A DNA stretch of 64,000 nt from the NCBI RefSeq assembly GCF_004152935.1, contig NZ_SETE01000001.1, positions 620,001 to 684,000 of the forward strand. Reading direction: 5' to 3'. The notes under the pieces are model-generated. The model was not told where the DNA came from, did no database searches, and worked only from the letters and a program-made list of their open reading frames with translations. Shown one piece after another: positions 8,745 to 18,700 of this stretch. Position 1 is the stretch's first letter. The number at the start of each line of letters is the position of its first letter. Position numbers and translations under genes: made by a program. Source of the DNA: Brumimicrobium glaciale (GTDB taxonomy: Bacteria; Bacteroidota; Bacteroidia; Flavobacteriales_D; Crocinitomicaceae).

Positions 8745-9683
8745 ATGTCAAAAGAAGTAAAAATATTTGCCGGAAGAGCCACTCAAAAATTGGGTGAAGA
8801 AATTGCGAAAGAGTACGGAATTCCTTTAGGGGAAGTTACGGTTGCTGAATTCAGTGATGGAGAATTTCAACCTTCTTTTGAAGAAACAGTTCGTGGAAAA
8901 GATGTTTTTATCATTCAATCAACGACTCCTCCATCTGATAATCTAATGGAATTGTTGTTAATGGTTGATGCTGCAAAACGTGCTTCGGCGCGTAAAATTA
9001 TTGCAGTAATTCCTTATTTTGGTTTAGCACGTCAAGATAGAAAGGATAAGCCACGTGTAGCAATTGGAGCTAAATTAGTTGCCAATATGTTGATGGCAGC
9101 TGGTGTAGATCGATTAATGACAATGGATTTACATGCAGATCAAATCCAAGGTTTTTTCGAAGTTCCTGTTGACCATTTATATGCTTCAACAGTTTTCTTT
9201 CCAGAAATTCAAGAAATGTCAAAGAGTGGAAATGTTGTTATGGCGGCTCCAGATGTTGGAGGAGCAAAACGTGCAAATTCATATGCGAAGAAGTTGAACT
9301 TAGGTTTATCAATTTGTCATAAGCAAAGAGCAAAAGCAAATGTTATTTCTGAAATGACTGTAATAGGTGATGTTGAAGGAAAGGACGTTGTGCTTGTGGA
9401 TGACATGATTGATACAGCTGGAACTTTAACAAGAGCTGCAGATCTTTTGATGGAAAGAGGAGCAAAAAGTGTTCGTGCATTTTGTACGCATGCTGTACTG
9501 TCAGGCCCAGCTTACGACCGTATAGAAGCTTCAAAAATTACAGAATTGATCGTTACAGATACAATTCCGTTGAAGAGACAAAGCGATAAAATTCGTGTCG
9601 TTTCTGTTGCTGCCTTATTTGGAGATATTATCCAAAAAATGGTGCACAACGAATCAATTAGTAAACATTTTATCATATCATAA
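8745..9683 (+). CDS. prs: Ribose-phosphate pyrophosphokinase
   Basis: Prs makes PRPP from ribose-5-phosphate and ATP, feeding purine, pyrimidine, NAD and histidine synthesis. The 312-residue protein has FSDGEFQPSFEETVRGKDV, the RQDRKDKPR loop, MDLHADQIQGFF, and the PRPP-binding VLVDDMIDTAGT. I chose the ATG at 8745 rather than the in-frame GTG at 8742, because MSKEVKIFAG is the usual family start and the GTG would only add one residue. The L25 gene follows after 13 bases, so they are probably co-transcribed, an order common in bacteria. Confidence 0.97.
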   Translation: MSKEVKIFAGRATQKLGEEIAKEYGIPLGEVTVAEFSDGEFQPSFEETVRGKDVFIIQSTTPPSDNLMELLLMVDAAKRASARKIIAVIPYFGLARQDRKDKPRVAIGAKLVANMLMAAGVDRLMTMDLHADQIQGFFEVPVDHLYASTVFFPEIQEMSKSGNVVMAAPDVGGAKRANSYAKKLNLGLSICHKQRAKANVISEMTVIGDVEGKDVVLVDDMIDTAGTLTRAADLLMERGAKSVRAFCTHAVLSGPAYDRIEASKITELIVTDTIPLKRQSDKIRVVSVAALFGDIIQKMVHNESISKHFIIS

Positions 9684-9696
9684 TTAAAACAAAACA

Positions 9697-10317
9697 ATGA
9701 AAGTAGTACAATTGAGCGGTTCGCTTAGAGCGAGCGTAGGAAAAAAGGAAACAAAAGCTGTTCGTAAAAATGGTGGAGTTCCTTGTGTACTTTACGGATC
9801 AGGAGAGCAAACATGCTTTTCAGTTCGTTCAGTAGATTTAGAGAAATTAATCTTTTCACCAAACGTATACCAAGTAGAATTGGATATCGATGGGACAAAG
9901 AAAATGGCGATTATTCAAGCAAAACAAATGCACCCGCTTACAGATAAGCCAACGCACGTTGATTTTCTTGAATTAGCAGATGATAAACTTGTAAAAGTGG
10001 GTATTCCAATCCGTGTTACAGGTCGTTCTAAAGGTGTATTGAATGGTGGTCGTTTAATGACAATCTTCCGTACATTGAAAGTAGAAGGTCTTCCTAAAGA
10101 TCTTCCAAATGAAGTAGAAATTGATATCACTCCATTACGTATTGGTCAGTCAATTCGTGTTAGAGATATCGATATGCCAGGTGTTAAAACATTGGAAAAT
10201 GAAAGTGCTGTTGTAGTTTCAGTGAAAATGTCTCGTGGTGCTGTTGATACAGACGAAGAAGAAGGAGAAGCAGGAGCAGAAGGTAGCGAAGAAGCTGCTG
10301 ATGCAACTGAAGAATAA
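9697..10317 (+). CDS. rplY: 50S ribosomal protein L25/general stress protein Ctc
   Basis: This 206-residue protein is the long, CTC-type form of bL25, which binds 5S rRNA. The N-terminal L25 domain (about 1-95) includes LRASVGKKETKAVRKNGGVPCVLYG. The C-terminal TL5-like domain (about 100-185) includes VKVGIPIRVTGRSKGVLNGG. A Glu/Ala-rich acidic tail closes the protein (from about 186), as is frequent in Bacteroidota. It follows prs after 13 bases and ends just before a strong terminator. Confidence 0.95.
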   Translation: MKVVQLSGSLRASVGKKETKAVRKNGGVPCVLYGSGEQTCFSVRSVDLEKLIFSPNVYQVELDIDGTKKMAIIQAKQMHPLTDKPTHVDFLELADDKLVKVGIPIRVTGRSKGVLNGGRLMTIFRTLKVEGLPKDLPNEVEIDITPLRIGQSIRVRDIDMPGVKTLENESAVVVSVKMSRGAVDTDEEEGEAGAEGSEEAADATEE

Positions 10318-10344
10318 AAAATCATATACTCTAAAATGTTTAAG

Positions 10345-10373
10345 GCCTCGACAAATTTGTCGGGGCTTTTTTA
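10345..10373 (+). terminator. Rho-independent terminator after the prs-L25 unit
   Basis: GCCTCGACAAA pairs with TTTGTCGGGGC (one G-U wobble) at 10345-10366, followed by a run of seven T. It is 28 bases past the L25 stop. Confidence 0.85.
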
Positions 10374-10689
10374 TATCCTAAAATTCAAATTTATCCGGTT
10401 TTTTGGAAGCGATTATTTTTGTTCGTTTAAGTGGATACATCCTTTTGAACCTTTGCAAGTAGCTCGTTGATTATTATTTAAATCATTAGTTTTTTGAATG
10501 TTTTTATTTCCTTACTCTAAGTTTATCGCTTTATTCATTAATACTAAAAATTATTTATCTTATATTTGTAGTAGCTAGGGCATTATGATTGCTCTCTTAG
10601 TTTTAATCGATCCATATATTTGTTGTTTTACTTATAAATAACCTTGAATCATTTTCTTAAAAATTTAATAATAGTATAATCTAACCTCC
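10374..10689 (+). other. Intergenic region with -7 box TATATTTG
   Basis: This is an AT-rich gap with no ORF that I can support. TATATTTG at 10561-10568 fits the Bacteroidota -7 consensus. If used, it would give a leader of about 115 bases for the following CotH gene. No matching -33 TTG is clear. Confidence 0.4.
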
Positions 10690-13600
10690 ATGAATAAAAT
10701 TACAGACTCACTCTTTTACCTGATTTTCCTCACATTTCCTTTGATTTTAAGCCAAAAGGCTTTTGCCCAGGACATAGCGATTAATGAAGTGATGACCTCT
10801 AATAATACTGTTATCGATGATGAAGATGGTGACTATTCAGATTGGATAGAGTTATATAATTACGGAAGCGCTTCTGTGAACTTAGGCGGTTTCGGTATAA
10901 CAGATGATCCAACTTCATTGTATAAATGGGTTTTTCCAGCAGAAACAATTCAACCGGGAGAATATATCTTAGTTTGGGCCTCTAGTAAAGACAGAGCAGT
11001 TCAAGGTCAGCAACTTCACACCAATTTCAAATTGAGCTCAACCGGTGAACCTATTATATTGACCAATGTTTCTGGAGCGATGGTAGATCAAGCTGCTGCT
11101 GTGGAATTACAAGCTGATGTTTCTTATGGTAGACAACCAAATGGTACAGGTGCTTGGTTGTTTTTCTACTCAAGTACTCCAGAAGCTTCTAATACAGGGA
11201 CTGGACTTTCTGAATTGTTATTGCCACCCACTTTTTCTCATGAATCAGGATTGTATACAACAGGTTTCAACCTCACATTATCGCACAATAATGCCGCTGC
11301 AGATATTGTCTATACTTTGGATGGTTCTGAGCCTACACCAAGTAATTTATCAGGAACAGTTTTTAATTTTAAAAACGATTATCCAACGCAAATAGGAAGT
11401 TCGCCAGGTCCTCTTTTATCAGAAAGTTATACTTCCAACTCTTATGTGTCGCCCATAAATGTTTACGACCGATCTGCTTATCCAGACCAGTTAGCTGCAA
11501 AAAATACGCGTCAATCAAATCATTACGTTCCTACAAATCCAGTTAGAAAAGCAACTGTTATCAAAGCAAAAGCATTTGTTAACGGAATCGGTTCAACGAC
11601 AGTTTCCAAAACATTCTTTGTTTGGAGTCAAGGGAATCCTTTTGATATTCCAGTAATATCTTTGCAGATACAGGAGGATTATTTATTTGATTATGACGAT
11701 GGAATTTATACATCTGGTGTTGATTTTGATACTTGGAGAGCAAATAATCCAACCAATAATCAACATTACAGACCTGAATGGAATAACTACTGGAGAAGCG
11801 GAAGTCAGTGGGAATATCCGGTTAGTATAGAATTATTTGAGTCTACTCCAAGTCTAATGAATTCCGTTTTAAATTTGAATGGTGGTTTTAGAATTCATGG
11901 AAATAACTCAAGATCATTGGGTATAAAAAGTCTTCGTCTATACGCTAGAAGTGAATACGATAGTAATAACCTTTTTGAGCATGACTTATTTGATAATTCA
12001 ATACCTGGAACACCTCTTCCTAACAACAGTTTTAAAAGAATGATGTTGAGGGGAAATGGAACTGGTGGACCAGTTGCTTATGATGTTGTTTTCAATAATG
12101 TAATGCAACCTATTTATGATGGAGTAACAAGAATAAAACCGATTATTCATTTTATAAATGGAGAGTATTGGGGACTTACAGCATTAAGAGATCGATTTGA
12201 TGATAAATATTTTGCTTTAAATTATGGTCTTAATGATGATAATATAGTAATTATAGATTGTAAAGGAAGTAATTGTGATTTAGACGAAGGTATTAGTGGT
12301 GATTACTCTACCTTCATTGCGATGCGTGACTATATAATTAATAATGACATGTCGGATCAAGCTTTGTATGACCAAGCGGCTGGTATGTTAGATATGGTTT
12401 CTTTTATTGATCATATTGTGATGGAAGTTTATGCTGCAAACGATAGTTATGAGCGTAAATTCTGGAAAGTACGTAATCCTGAAAATACTACTTTTGGAGA
12501 TGGGAAATGGAGGTTAAGTGTTCAAGATTTCGAAGCTTCATTAAAAGATAATATCAATTGGTTGGAGAATTTAGCGGATATAACAAGTTCTCCAAATGGA
12601 GCATTTCTAGGTCATTTATTGGATAATGAAGGCTTCAAAATTCAATTCGTAAATAGATTTGCCGATGTTTTAAATACTGTCTTTACAGAGGATTATTTTA
12701 ATGGCGTGGTTAATCAAATCTTTAACGAGATTACACCTTATTTACCTGAAGATGCAAACCGTTATCCTAAAAGTGACTTCTATGAACAGTCGGAGAAACT
12801 TGAATTGTTAGATTGGGGAACAACAAGACAAGCAATTCAACAAGATCAAATTAAAGCTTATTTTGCTTTCACTGAAGTTTTAGATTTCACGTTGAATGTC
12901 TCAGATGAGAATGCAGGATATATCAACATCAGTACAATTGATATTAAGGAATCTACTCCTGGAGTTCCTCAGAACCCTTATCCATGGACAGGTCAGTATT
13001 TTCATACTATTCCTGTAACTTTAAAAGCAATTGCGCTTCCAGGTTATACATTTTCTCATTGGTCAGGAGATGTTAGTGGCACAAATTCTACAATTGAAGT
13101 AACAGCAACAGCTGATATGCAAATCCAAGCGAACTTTGATGCTATTTTAAATCCGCGTGAAGTGGTTTATTTTTGGTTGATAGATTCGGATATTCCAAAT
13201 GATACACCACTTGAGGATTTTAGCGTAACTTTTGCGAGTAACAGTCTTCCTGCTTCACTTACATATAACTCTTGTTTAGTTGGATATCCGTTTACTTTAA
13301 GCGACCCAAATTGGAGAAAAGCATCTTTTGAACGCAAGAATGCACCCACTCCATTAAATTATTATCCTGAAGCTAACAATAATGTGTCTTATGCAAATTC
13401 TAATATGAGAGGAGCGCAAGTTAAGCAACCATTTAAGTCTGGAAATTTAGAAAACAATTTGGTTTTTGATGTTCCAACTACTGATTATGAAAATATATCC
13501 TTTTCAGTTGCAGTTATGTCTAATGGAGCTGCAGAAACTATGCTAATTGATTACTGGGACGGTTCTCAATGGATTTCAACTGATTTAGTGGATCCTTCAA

Positions 13601-14025
13601 AAATGATTACCTCGACTTATGAAGTGTTAGATTTTGACTTTTCTAATGTGACCATTGCAAACGATAATCCTGATTTTAAGATTCGAATGCGATTTGACGG
13701 TGCTAATATGACTGTAGAGAGTGGTGACGAAGTAATTATGAATAATATTGTGTTGGCCGGATCTGTAAAGCTTTCTACTGATAACTTATCTGAGTTGGCA
13801 ACCATTAAAGTATATCCAAATCCAACAACTAACTTGATCAATATTGAGGCTTCTAGTAAAGTAGATGCAATTGCTGTATATAATATTTACGGACAAGAGA
13901 TTCTTAAGTCTTATCCAAATAAGTTGAAGAGTACTATTAACATAGAGTCATTTGCTCCAGGAGTTTATTTGATAAAAATAGTTTCAAATAATTCAGAGGA
14001 AACAGTTAGAGTAATAAAGAGATAA
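10690..14025 (+). CDS. Exported lamin-tail/CotH-kinase protein with T9SS sorting domain, copy A
   Basis: This 1111-residue protein starts with a signal peptide (about 1-27, ending KAFAQ). Domains in order: a lamin-tail domain (about 28-150, INEVMTSNN, SDWIELYNYG, WASSKDR); a chitobiase/beta-hexosaminidase C-terminal-like segment (about 185-215, VYTLDGSEPTPSN); a CotH-like spore-coat-kinase domain (about 340-640, GGFRIHGNNSR, MMLRGNG, FINGEYWGLTALRDRFDDKYF, VQDFEASL); an InlB B-repeat-like segment (GYTFSHWSGDVSGTNS, near 785); and a C-terminal type A T9SS domain (IKVYPNPTTNLINIE to APGVYLIKIVSNN). It should be secreted across the outer membrane and anchored at the surface. CotH proteins phosphorylate surface proteins in Bacillus. 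A kinase role here is inference. Confidence 0.88.
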   Translation: MNKITDSLFYLIFLTFPLILSQKAFAQDIAINEVMTSNNTVIDDEDGDYSDWIELYNYGSASVNLGGFGITDDPTSLYKWVFPAETIQPGEYILVWASSKDRAVQGQQLHTNFKLSSTGEPIILTNVSGAMVDQAAAVELQADVSYGRQPNGTGAWLFFYSSTPEASNTGTGLSELLLPPTFSHESGLYTTGFNLTLSHNNAAADIVYTLDGSEPTPSNLSGTVFNFKNDYPTQIGSSPGPLLSESYTSNSYVSPINVYDRSAYPDQLAAKNTRQSNHYVPTNPVRKATVIKAKAFVNGIGSTTVSKTFFVWSQGNPFDIPVISLQIQEDYLFDYDDGIYTSGVDFDTWRANNPTNNQHYRPEWNNYWRSGSQWEYPVSIELFESTPSLMNSVLNLNGGFRIHGNNSRSLGIKSLRLYARSEYDSNNLFEHDLFDNSIPGTPLPNNSFKRMMLRGNGTGGPVAYDVVFNNVMQPIYDGVTRIKPIIHFINGEYWGLTALRDRFDDKYFALNYGLNDDNIVIIDCKGSNCDLDEGISGDYSTFIAMRDYIINNDMSDQALYDQAAGMLDMVSFIDHIVMEVYAANDSYERKFWKVRNPENTTFGDGKWRLSVQDFEASLKDNINWLENLADITSSPNGAFLGHLLDNEGFKIQFVNRFADVLNTVFTEDYFNGVVNQIFNEITPYLPEDANRYPKSDFYEQSEKLELLDWGTTRQAIQQDQIKAYFAFTEVLDFTLNVSDENAGYINISTIDIKESTPGVPQNPYPWTGQYFHTIPVTLKAIALPGYTFSHWSGDVSGTNSTIEVTATADMQIQANFDAILNPREVVYFWLIDSDIPNDTPLEDFSVTFASNSLPASLTYNSCLVGYPFTLSDPNWRKASFERKNAPTPLNYYPEANNNVSYANSNMRGAQVKQPFKSGNLENNLVFDVPTTDYENISFSVAVMSNGAAETMLIDYWDGSQWISTDLVDPSKMITSTYEVLDFDFSNVTIANDNPDFKIRMRFDGANMTVESGDEVIMNNIVLAGSVKLSTDNLSELATIKVYPNPTTNLINIEASSKVDAIAVYNIYGQEILKSYPNKLKSTINIESFAPGVYLIKIVSNNSEETVRVIKR

Positions 14026-14090
14026 AAAATGTTGGTTCACGTTTGTTCAGCCTTCGTTTTTACCATTAAAAGATAAATATTAGTATTGAC

Positions 14091-14126
14091 AATATAGGGC
14101 GGGTTATTATCCGCCCTATATTTTTT
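14091..14126 (+). terminator. Terminator after CotH copy A
   Basis: AATATAGGGCGG (14091-14102) pairs perfectly with CCGCCCTATATT (14111-14122) around an 8-base loop and runs into a T tract (14121-14126). It lies 66 bases after the stop codon. Confidence 0.9.
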
Positions 14127-14208
14127 AACACCTGCAAATCATTCCTTTTCCCAATCAACAATACAGGAAACTCCTTGCTACTATGAATTCATGACTTAAG
14201 TCATTTTT

Positions 14209-14238
14209 TTGTCAATAATTTAATATCCGATAGTTTTG
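14209..14238 (+). promoter_or_regulatory. Promoter of CotH copy B (TTG-N19-TAGTTTTG)
   Basis: TTG at 14209-14211 and TAGTTTTG at 14231-14238 are separated by 19 bases, a full match to the Bacteroidota consensus. The leader to the ATG at 14384 would be about 140 bases. With the terminator upstream, this indicates that the two tandem copies are separate transcription units. Confidence 0.65.
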
Positions 14239-14383
14239 CATTTGATTTTATTTACCTACATTCGCGGTAATTACAGAACAATTATCTTTCTTAACTTAAG
14301 GAAGTTGTGATTAAAAAGCCATGTTAAAATCATTAACATACTAGAATCACTCATTTGTTTTTAACGTTCTAACCTATCCGACA

Positions 14384-17300
14384 ATGAAAAACAAAACCAA
14401 CTTTTGGTATTATCAAATCGTTACGTCATTTTTTTTGCTTTTAAGTCCATTCGCATTCTCACAAGACCTAGCTATTAACGAAGTCATGACCTCTAATAAT
14501 ACTGTTATTGATGATGAGGACAGTGAATATTCTGACTGGATAGAAATCTATAATTATGGAAGTTCTCCTGTGAATATGGGAGGCTTTGGTATTACAGACG
14601 ATCTTACTTCACTTTATAAATGGGTTTTTCCAGCTGTAACTATCCTGCCAGGTGATTTTATGTTAGTTTGGGCTTCTAGTAAAGACAGAGTAGTTATAGG
14701 GCAGCCTCTTCACACCAATTTCAAATTGAGTTCATCGGGTGAAGCAATTATATTGACCAATTCTTCTGGCGGTATGGTAGATCAAGTTGCTGCGGTTGAA
14801 TTACAGCCTGATGTTTCTTACGGTAGACAGCCCAATGGAACAGGGGCTTGGAAGTTTTTCTATACAAGTACGCCAGAGACATCGAACATAGGAACTGGAC
14901 TTTCTGAATTGTTACTGCCTCCAACTTTTTCTCATGAATCTGGATTGTATGCTTCAAATTTTAATTTATCTCTGACACACCTTAACCCAAATGTCCAAAT
15001 CATTTACACTTTAGATGGTTCCGAACCTGATTTAGGAAACTTAACAGGAACGGCTTTTAATTATAAAAATGATTATCCAACACAAGTTGGAGGTTCTCAC
15101 GGACCACTTTTAACTGATAGTTATACTTCAAATACATATTCTTCACAGATCAATATTTATGATAAATCTTCTGAACCAGATCAGTTGGCTTCAAAAAATC
15201 CTCGTCAACATGTACAATATGTTCCAATAAACCCAGTAAGAAAAGGATTTGTGATAAAAGCAAAAGCTTTTGTAAATGGAATTGGATCCACTACAGTTTC
15301 AAAAACATTCTTCGTTTGGAGCCAGGGAAATCCTTATGGTCTGCCAGTTATCTCTTTACAAATGCAAGAAAACCACTTGTTTGATTATGACGACGGAATT
15401 TATACTGCGGGTGTTGATTTTGACACTTGGAGAGCAAATAATCCAACAAATAATCAATATTACAGACCAGAATGGAATAACTATTGGCGAGACGGTGAGC
15501 TTTGGGAATACCCTGTAAATATTGAATTGTTTGCCTCGACTCCTACCACATTAAATTCTGTAATGAATAACAATGGAGGCTTGAGAATTCACGGAAATAA
15601 CTCTAGAGCTGGAGCTATTAAAAATCTTCGAATTTATGCGCGAAGTGAATATGACAATAATAATATGTTTCAACATGACTTATTCGAAAATAGAATTCCT
15701 GGCACATTAGCTCCAAATACTGATTTTAAAAGAATGATGTTGCGTGGAAACGGAAGTGGAGGACCAATTGCTTATGATGTAGCGTTCAGTACTGCGATGC
15801 AACCAATTTATAATGGTGTTGCGAGAATTAAACCAGTTGTTCATTTTATAAATGGTGAGTTTTGGGGACTTACTGCAATAAGAGACCGTATTGACGATAA
15901 GCATTTTGCTTTAAATTTTGGTCTTAACGATGAAAATATTGTCATTATCGATTGTAAAGGAAGTAACTGCACTTTGGACGAAGGTGTAAGTGCAGATTAC
16001 GCTGATTATATTGCGATGCGTGATTTCATTACCAATAATGATATGTCAAACCAATCACTATATGATCAAGCGGCTAGTCAATTAGACATGGGCTCTTTTA
16101 TTGACCATATAGTGATGGAAATATATGCTGCAAATAATAGTTATGAAAGAAAGTACTGGAAGTCTCGTAATCCTGAAAATAATACTTTTGGTGATGGAAA
16201 ATGGCGTTTAAGTGTTCAAGATTTTGAAGCGTCACTAAAAGACAATACCAATTGGTTAGCATATCATACTGATTTAACTGGTTCTCCAAATGGTGTTTTT
16301 TTAGCTAATTTAGTTGCCAACGAAGGATTTAAGATTCAGTTTATAAATAGATTTGCTGATGTTTTAAATACAGTTTTCACAACAGAATACTTTAATGCTG
16401 TTGTCAACCAAGTATTCGATGAAGTTACTCCTTACTTAGCAGAAGATATTAACCGTTACCCAAGAGATGATTTCTTTAAGCAAACAGAAAAAAATAAATT
16501 GTTAAATTGGGGTACGACTAGACATGAAATTCAGCAAGATCAAATTAAAGATCACTTTACAATTACTGAAGTTTTAGATTTTACGCTGAATGTGTCAGAT
16601 ATAAATGCAGGATATGTGAAGATTAACACGATTGATATTAAAGAATCAACTCCAGGAGTTACTCAAAACCCCTATCCTTGGATTGGTCAGTATTTTCATA
16701 CTATTCCTGTAACTTTAAAAGCAATTGCACTTCCTGGATATACATTTTCTCACTGGTCTGGAGATGTTAGCGGTACAAACTCTACAATAGAAGTTACTGC
16801 AACAAGTGATATGCAAATTCAAGCTAATTTTGATGCTATTGTGACTCCGCGAGAAGTAGTTTATTTTTGGTTGATGGATAAAGATCTTCCAAATGATACA
16901 CCTATGGAAAACTTGAGTGTAACTTATGCTAGTAATAGTTTAAATGCTTTACTTACTTATAACTCATGTTTAACTGGGTATCCATTTACACCAGCAAGTG
17001 CTAACTGGAGAAAAGCATCTTTGGAACGTAAGAATGCACCAACTCCGTTAAATTATTTTCCTGATGCTAATAACAACGTGTCCTATGCAAATTCTGAAAT
17101 GAGAGGTGTTCAAGTGAAGCAACCGTTTAGGTCTGGAACTTCACAAAACAATTTGGTTTTTGATGTTCCAACTAAAGATATTGATAACATAAGTTTTTCT
17201 GTTGCAGTTATGTCTACCGGAGCTGCAGAATCCATGCTAATAGATTATTGGGACGGATCTCAATGGACTTCAAATAACTTGATAAATCCATCACAAATAA

Positions 17301-17719
17301 TTACATCAACCTATGAGGTTTTAGATTTTGACTTTTCTAATGTTACTATAGCAAACAATAATTCAGACTTTAAGATACGAATGCGTTTTGATGGCGCTAA
17401 TATGACTGTTGAAAATGGTAATGAAGTGATTATTAATAATATTGTGATGTCAGGTTCGGAAATTCTTTCGACAGATATCCAATCTAAATTGTCAACAATA
17501 AAAGTTTATCCAAATCCAACAAGTAACTTACTTAATATTGAGGGAAGTAGTAAGTTAGATGCAATTGCTGTATTTAATATTTATGGACAAGAGATTTATA
17601 AAGCCTTCCCAAAAGAATCGAAAAGTTCAATTAATATGGCGTCTTTTGCGCCAGGGATTTATTTAATAAAAGTTGTTTCTAATAATTCAGAAGAAACGGT
17701 TAGGGTGATTAAAAGATAA
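14384..17719 (+). CDS. Exported lamin-tail/CotH-kinase protein with T9SS sorting domain, copy B
   Basis: This is a paralogue of the preceding gene with the same domain order and identical length, 1111 residues: signal peptide ending AFSQ (about 27), lamin-tail domain, VQIIYTLDGSEPD segment, CotH-like core (GGLRIHGNNSR, MMLRGNGSGGP, FINGEFWGLTAIRDRIDDKHF, VQDFEASLKDN), B-repeat-like GYTFSHWSGDVSGTNS, and a T9SS type A domain (IKVYPNPTSNLLNIE). Long stretches are identical to copy A, for example the last 12 residues and the B-repeat, while linkers differ, so this is a tandem duplication with later divergence. It has its own promoter and terminator. Function at the cell surface is inferred as for copy A. 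Confidence 0.88.
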   Translation: MKNKTNFWYYQIVTSFFLLLSPFAFSQDLAINEVMTSNNTVIDDEDSEYSDWIEIYNYGSSPVNMGGFGITDDLTSLYKWVFPAVTILPGDFMLVWASSKDRVVIGQPLHTNFKLSSSGEAIILTNSSGGMVDQVAAVELQPDVSYGRQPNGTGAWKFFYTSTPETSNIGTGLSELLLPPTFSHESGLYASNFNLSLTHLNPNVQIIYTLDGSEPDLGNLTGTAFNYKNDYPTQVGGSHGPLLTDSYTSNTYSSQINIYDKSSEPDQLASKNPRQHVQYVPINPVRKGFVIKAKAFVNGIGSTTVSKTFFVWSQGNPYGLPVISLQMQENHLFDYDDGIYTAGVDFDTWRANNPTNNQYYRPEWNNYWRDGELWEYPVNIELFASTPTTLNSVMNNNGGLRIHGNNSRAGAIKNLRIYARSEYDNNNMFQHDLFENRIPGTLAPNTDFKRMMLRGNGSGGPIAYDVAFSTAMQPIYNGVARIKPVVHFINGEFWGLTAIRDRIDDKHFALNFGLNDENIVIIDCKGSNCTLDEGVSADYADYIAMRDFITNNDMSNQSLYDQAASQLDMGSFIDHIVMEIYAANNSYERKYWKSRNPENNTFGDGKWRLSVQDFEASLKDNTNWLAYHTDLTGSPNGVFLANLVANEGFKIQFINRFADVLNTVFTTEYFNAVVNQVFDEVTPYLAEDINRYPRDDFFKQTEKNKLLNWGTTRHEIQQDQIKDHFTITEVLDFTLNVSDINAGYVKINTIDIKESTPGVTQNPYPWIGQYFHTIPVTLKAIALPGYTFSHWSGDVSGTNSTIEVTATSDMQIQANFDAIVTPREVVYFWLMDKDLPNDTPMENLSVTYASNSLNALLTYNSCLTGYPFTPASANWRKASLERKNAPTPLNYFPDANNNVSYANSEMRGVQVKQPFRSGTSQNNLVFDVPTKDIDNISFSVAVMSTGAAESMLIDYWDGSQWTSNNLINPSQIITSTYEVLDFDFSNVTIANNNSDFKIRMRFDGANMTVENGNEVIINNIVMSGSEILSTDIQSKLSTIKVYPNPTSNLLNIEGSSKLDAIAVFNIYGQEIYKAFPKESKSSINMASFAPGIYLIKVVSNNSEETVRVIKR

Positions 17720-17751
17720 AACAGAAGGGTCGATTCCTGAATTTATCATAA

Positions 17752-17788
17752 AGCATCTTTCTATTCAGTTAGGAAGGTGCTTTTTTTA
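17752..17788 (+). terminator. Terminator after CotH copy B
   Basis: AGCATCTTTCT and AGGAAGGTGCT form a stem with G-U wobbles around an 8-base loop, followed by a run of seven T. It begins 33 bases after the stop codon. Confidence 0.8.
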
Positions 17789-17802
17789 TGGATTTGTTTC
17801 CA

Positions 17803-18639
17803 TCTGTTTAATTAATCGATTGCAATCTTGAGAGGAAGGAAGCTAATGTGGACGTTTTACAAACCGCCCGTACATCATCTTTTCTTGAGAATGATTTCCA
17901 AAAAAAAAGAGTATAAATGTTCTATTTAATTCATCGATTGCAATTATGAGAATAAGGAAGCTAATGATGGGGACGTTTTACAAACCGTCCGTACATTATC
18001 TTTTCTTGAGGATTATTTCTAAAAAAAAAAGAGTATAAATGTTCTATTTAATTCATCGATTGCAATTATGAGAATAAGGAAGCTAATGATGGGGGCGATT
18101 TACAAATCGCCCGTACATTATCTTTTCTTGAGATTGATTTCCAAAAAAAAGAGTATAAATGCTCTGTTTAATGCATCGATTGCAATTATGAGAATAAGAA
18201 AGCTAATGATGGGGACGATTTACAAATCGCCCGTACATCATCTTTTCTTGAGAATGATTTCCAAAAAAAAAGAGTATAAATGCTCTATTTAATTCATCGA
18301 TTGCAATTATGAGAATAATGAAGCTAATGATGGGGGCGATTTACAAATCGCCCGTACATTATCTTTTCTTGAGATTGATTTCCAAAAAAAATAGAGTGTA
18401 AATACTCTATTTAATTCATCGATTGCAATCATGAGAGGAAGGAAGCTAATGCTGGGGACGGTTTACAAACCGTCCTTACATAATCTTTTCTTGAGGTTGA
18501 TTTCAAAAAAAAAGAGTAAAAATGTTCTATTTAATTCATCGATTGCAATTATGAGAATAAGGAAGCTAATGATGGGGGCGATTTACAAATCGCCCGTACA
18601 TTACCTTTTCTTGAGAATGATTTCCAAAAAAAAAAGAGT
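17803..18639. repeat. Tandem array of seven ~120-bp hairpin-bearing repeat units
   Basis: Units start at 17803, 17921, 18043, 18163, 18284, 18406 and 18526, with a period of 118-122 bases. Each unit contains, in order, TTTAATTCATCGATTGCAAT, GAAGCTAATG, a GC-rich hairpin ending CCGTACAT, CTTTTCTTGAG, an A run of 8-10 and AGAGTATAAATG. The hairpin varies between units while staying paired: units 3, 5 and 7 read GGGCGATTTACAAATCGCCC and unit 6 reads GGACGGTTTACAAACCGTCC. Units 1, 2 and 4 keep mismatches. Short ORFs run through some units but simply repeat with the DNA, and I do not regard them as genes. Confidence 0.97.
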
Positions 18640-18700
18640 CCAAACAATTAAGTCTGAACTCTTTTCAATATGTTATAATTCTATTTATTGGTAGAATCTA

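Noticed and set aside
17735-17750. Palindromic 17726 GTCGATTC as an attachment site
   Set aside because: Too short, and no integrase gene is nearby.
17803-18639. Tandem array as a CRISPR
   Set aside because: Units are ~120 bases long with no short repeat/unique spacer alternation and no cas genes in the window.
18068-18694. ORFs running through the tandem array (repeated peptide MRIRKLMMG)
   Set aside because: The peptide repeats only because the DNA repeats, frames break between units with A-run length, and no start signal is present.
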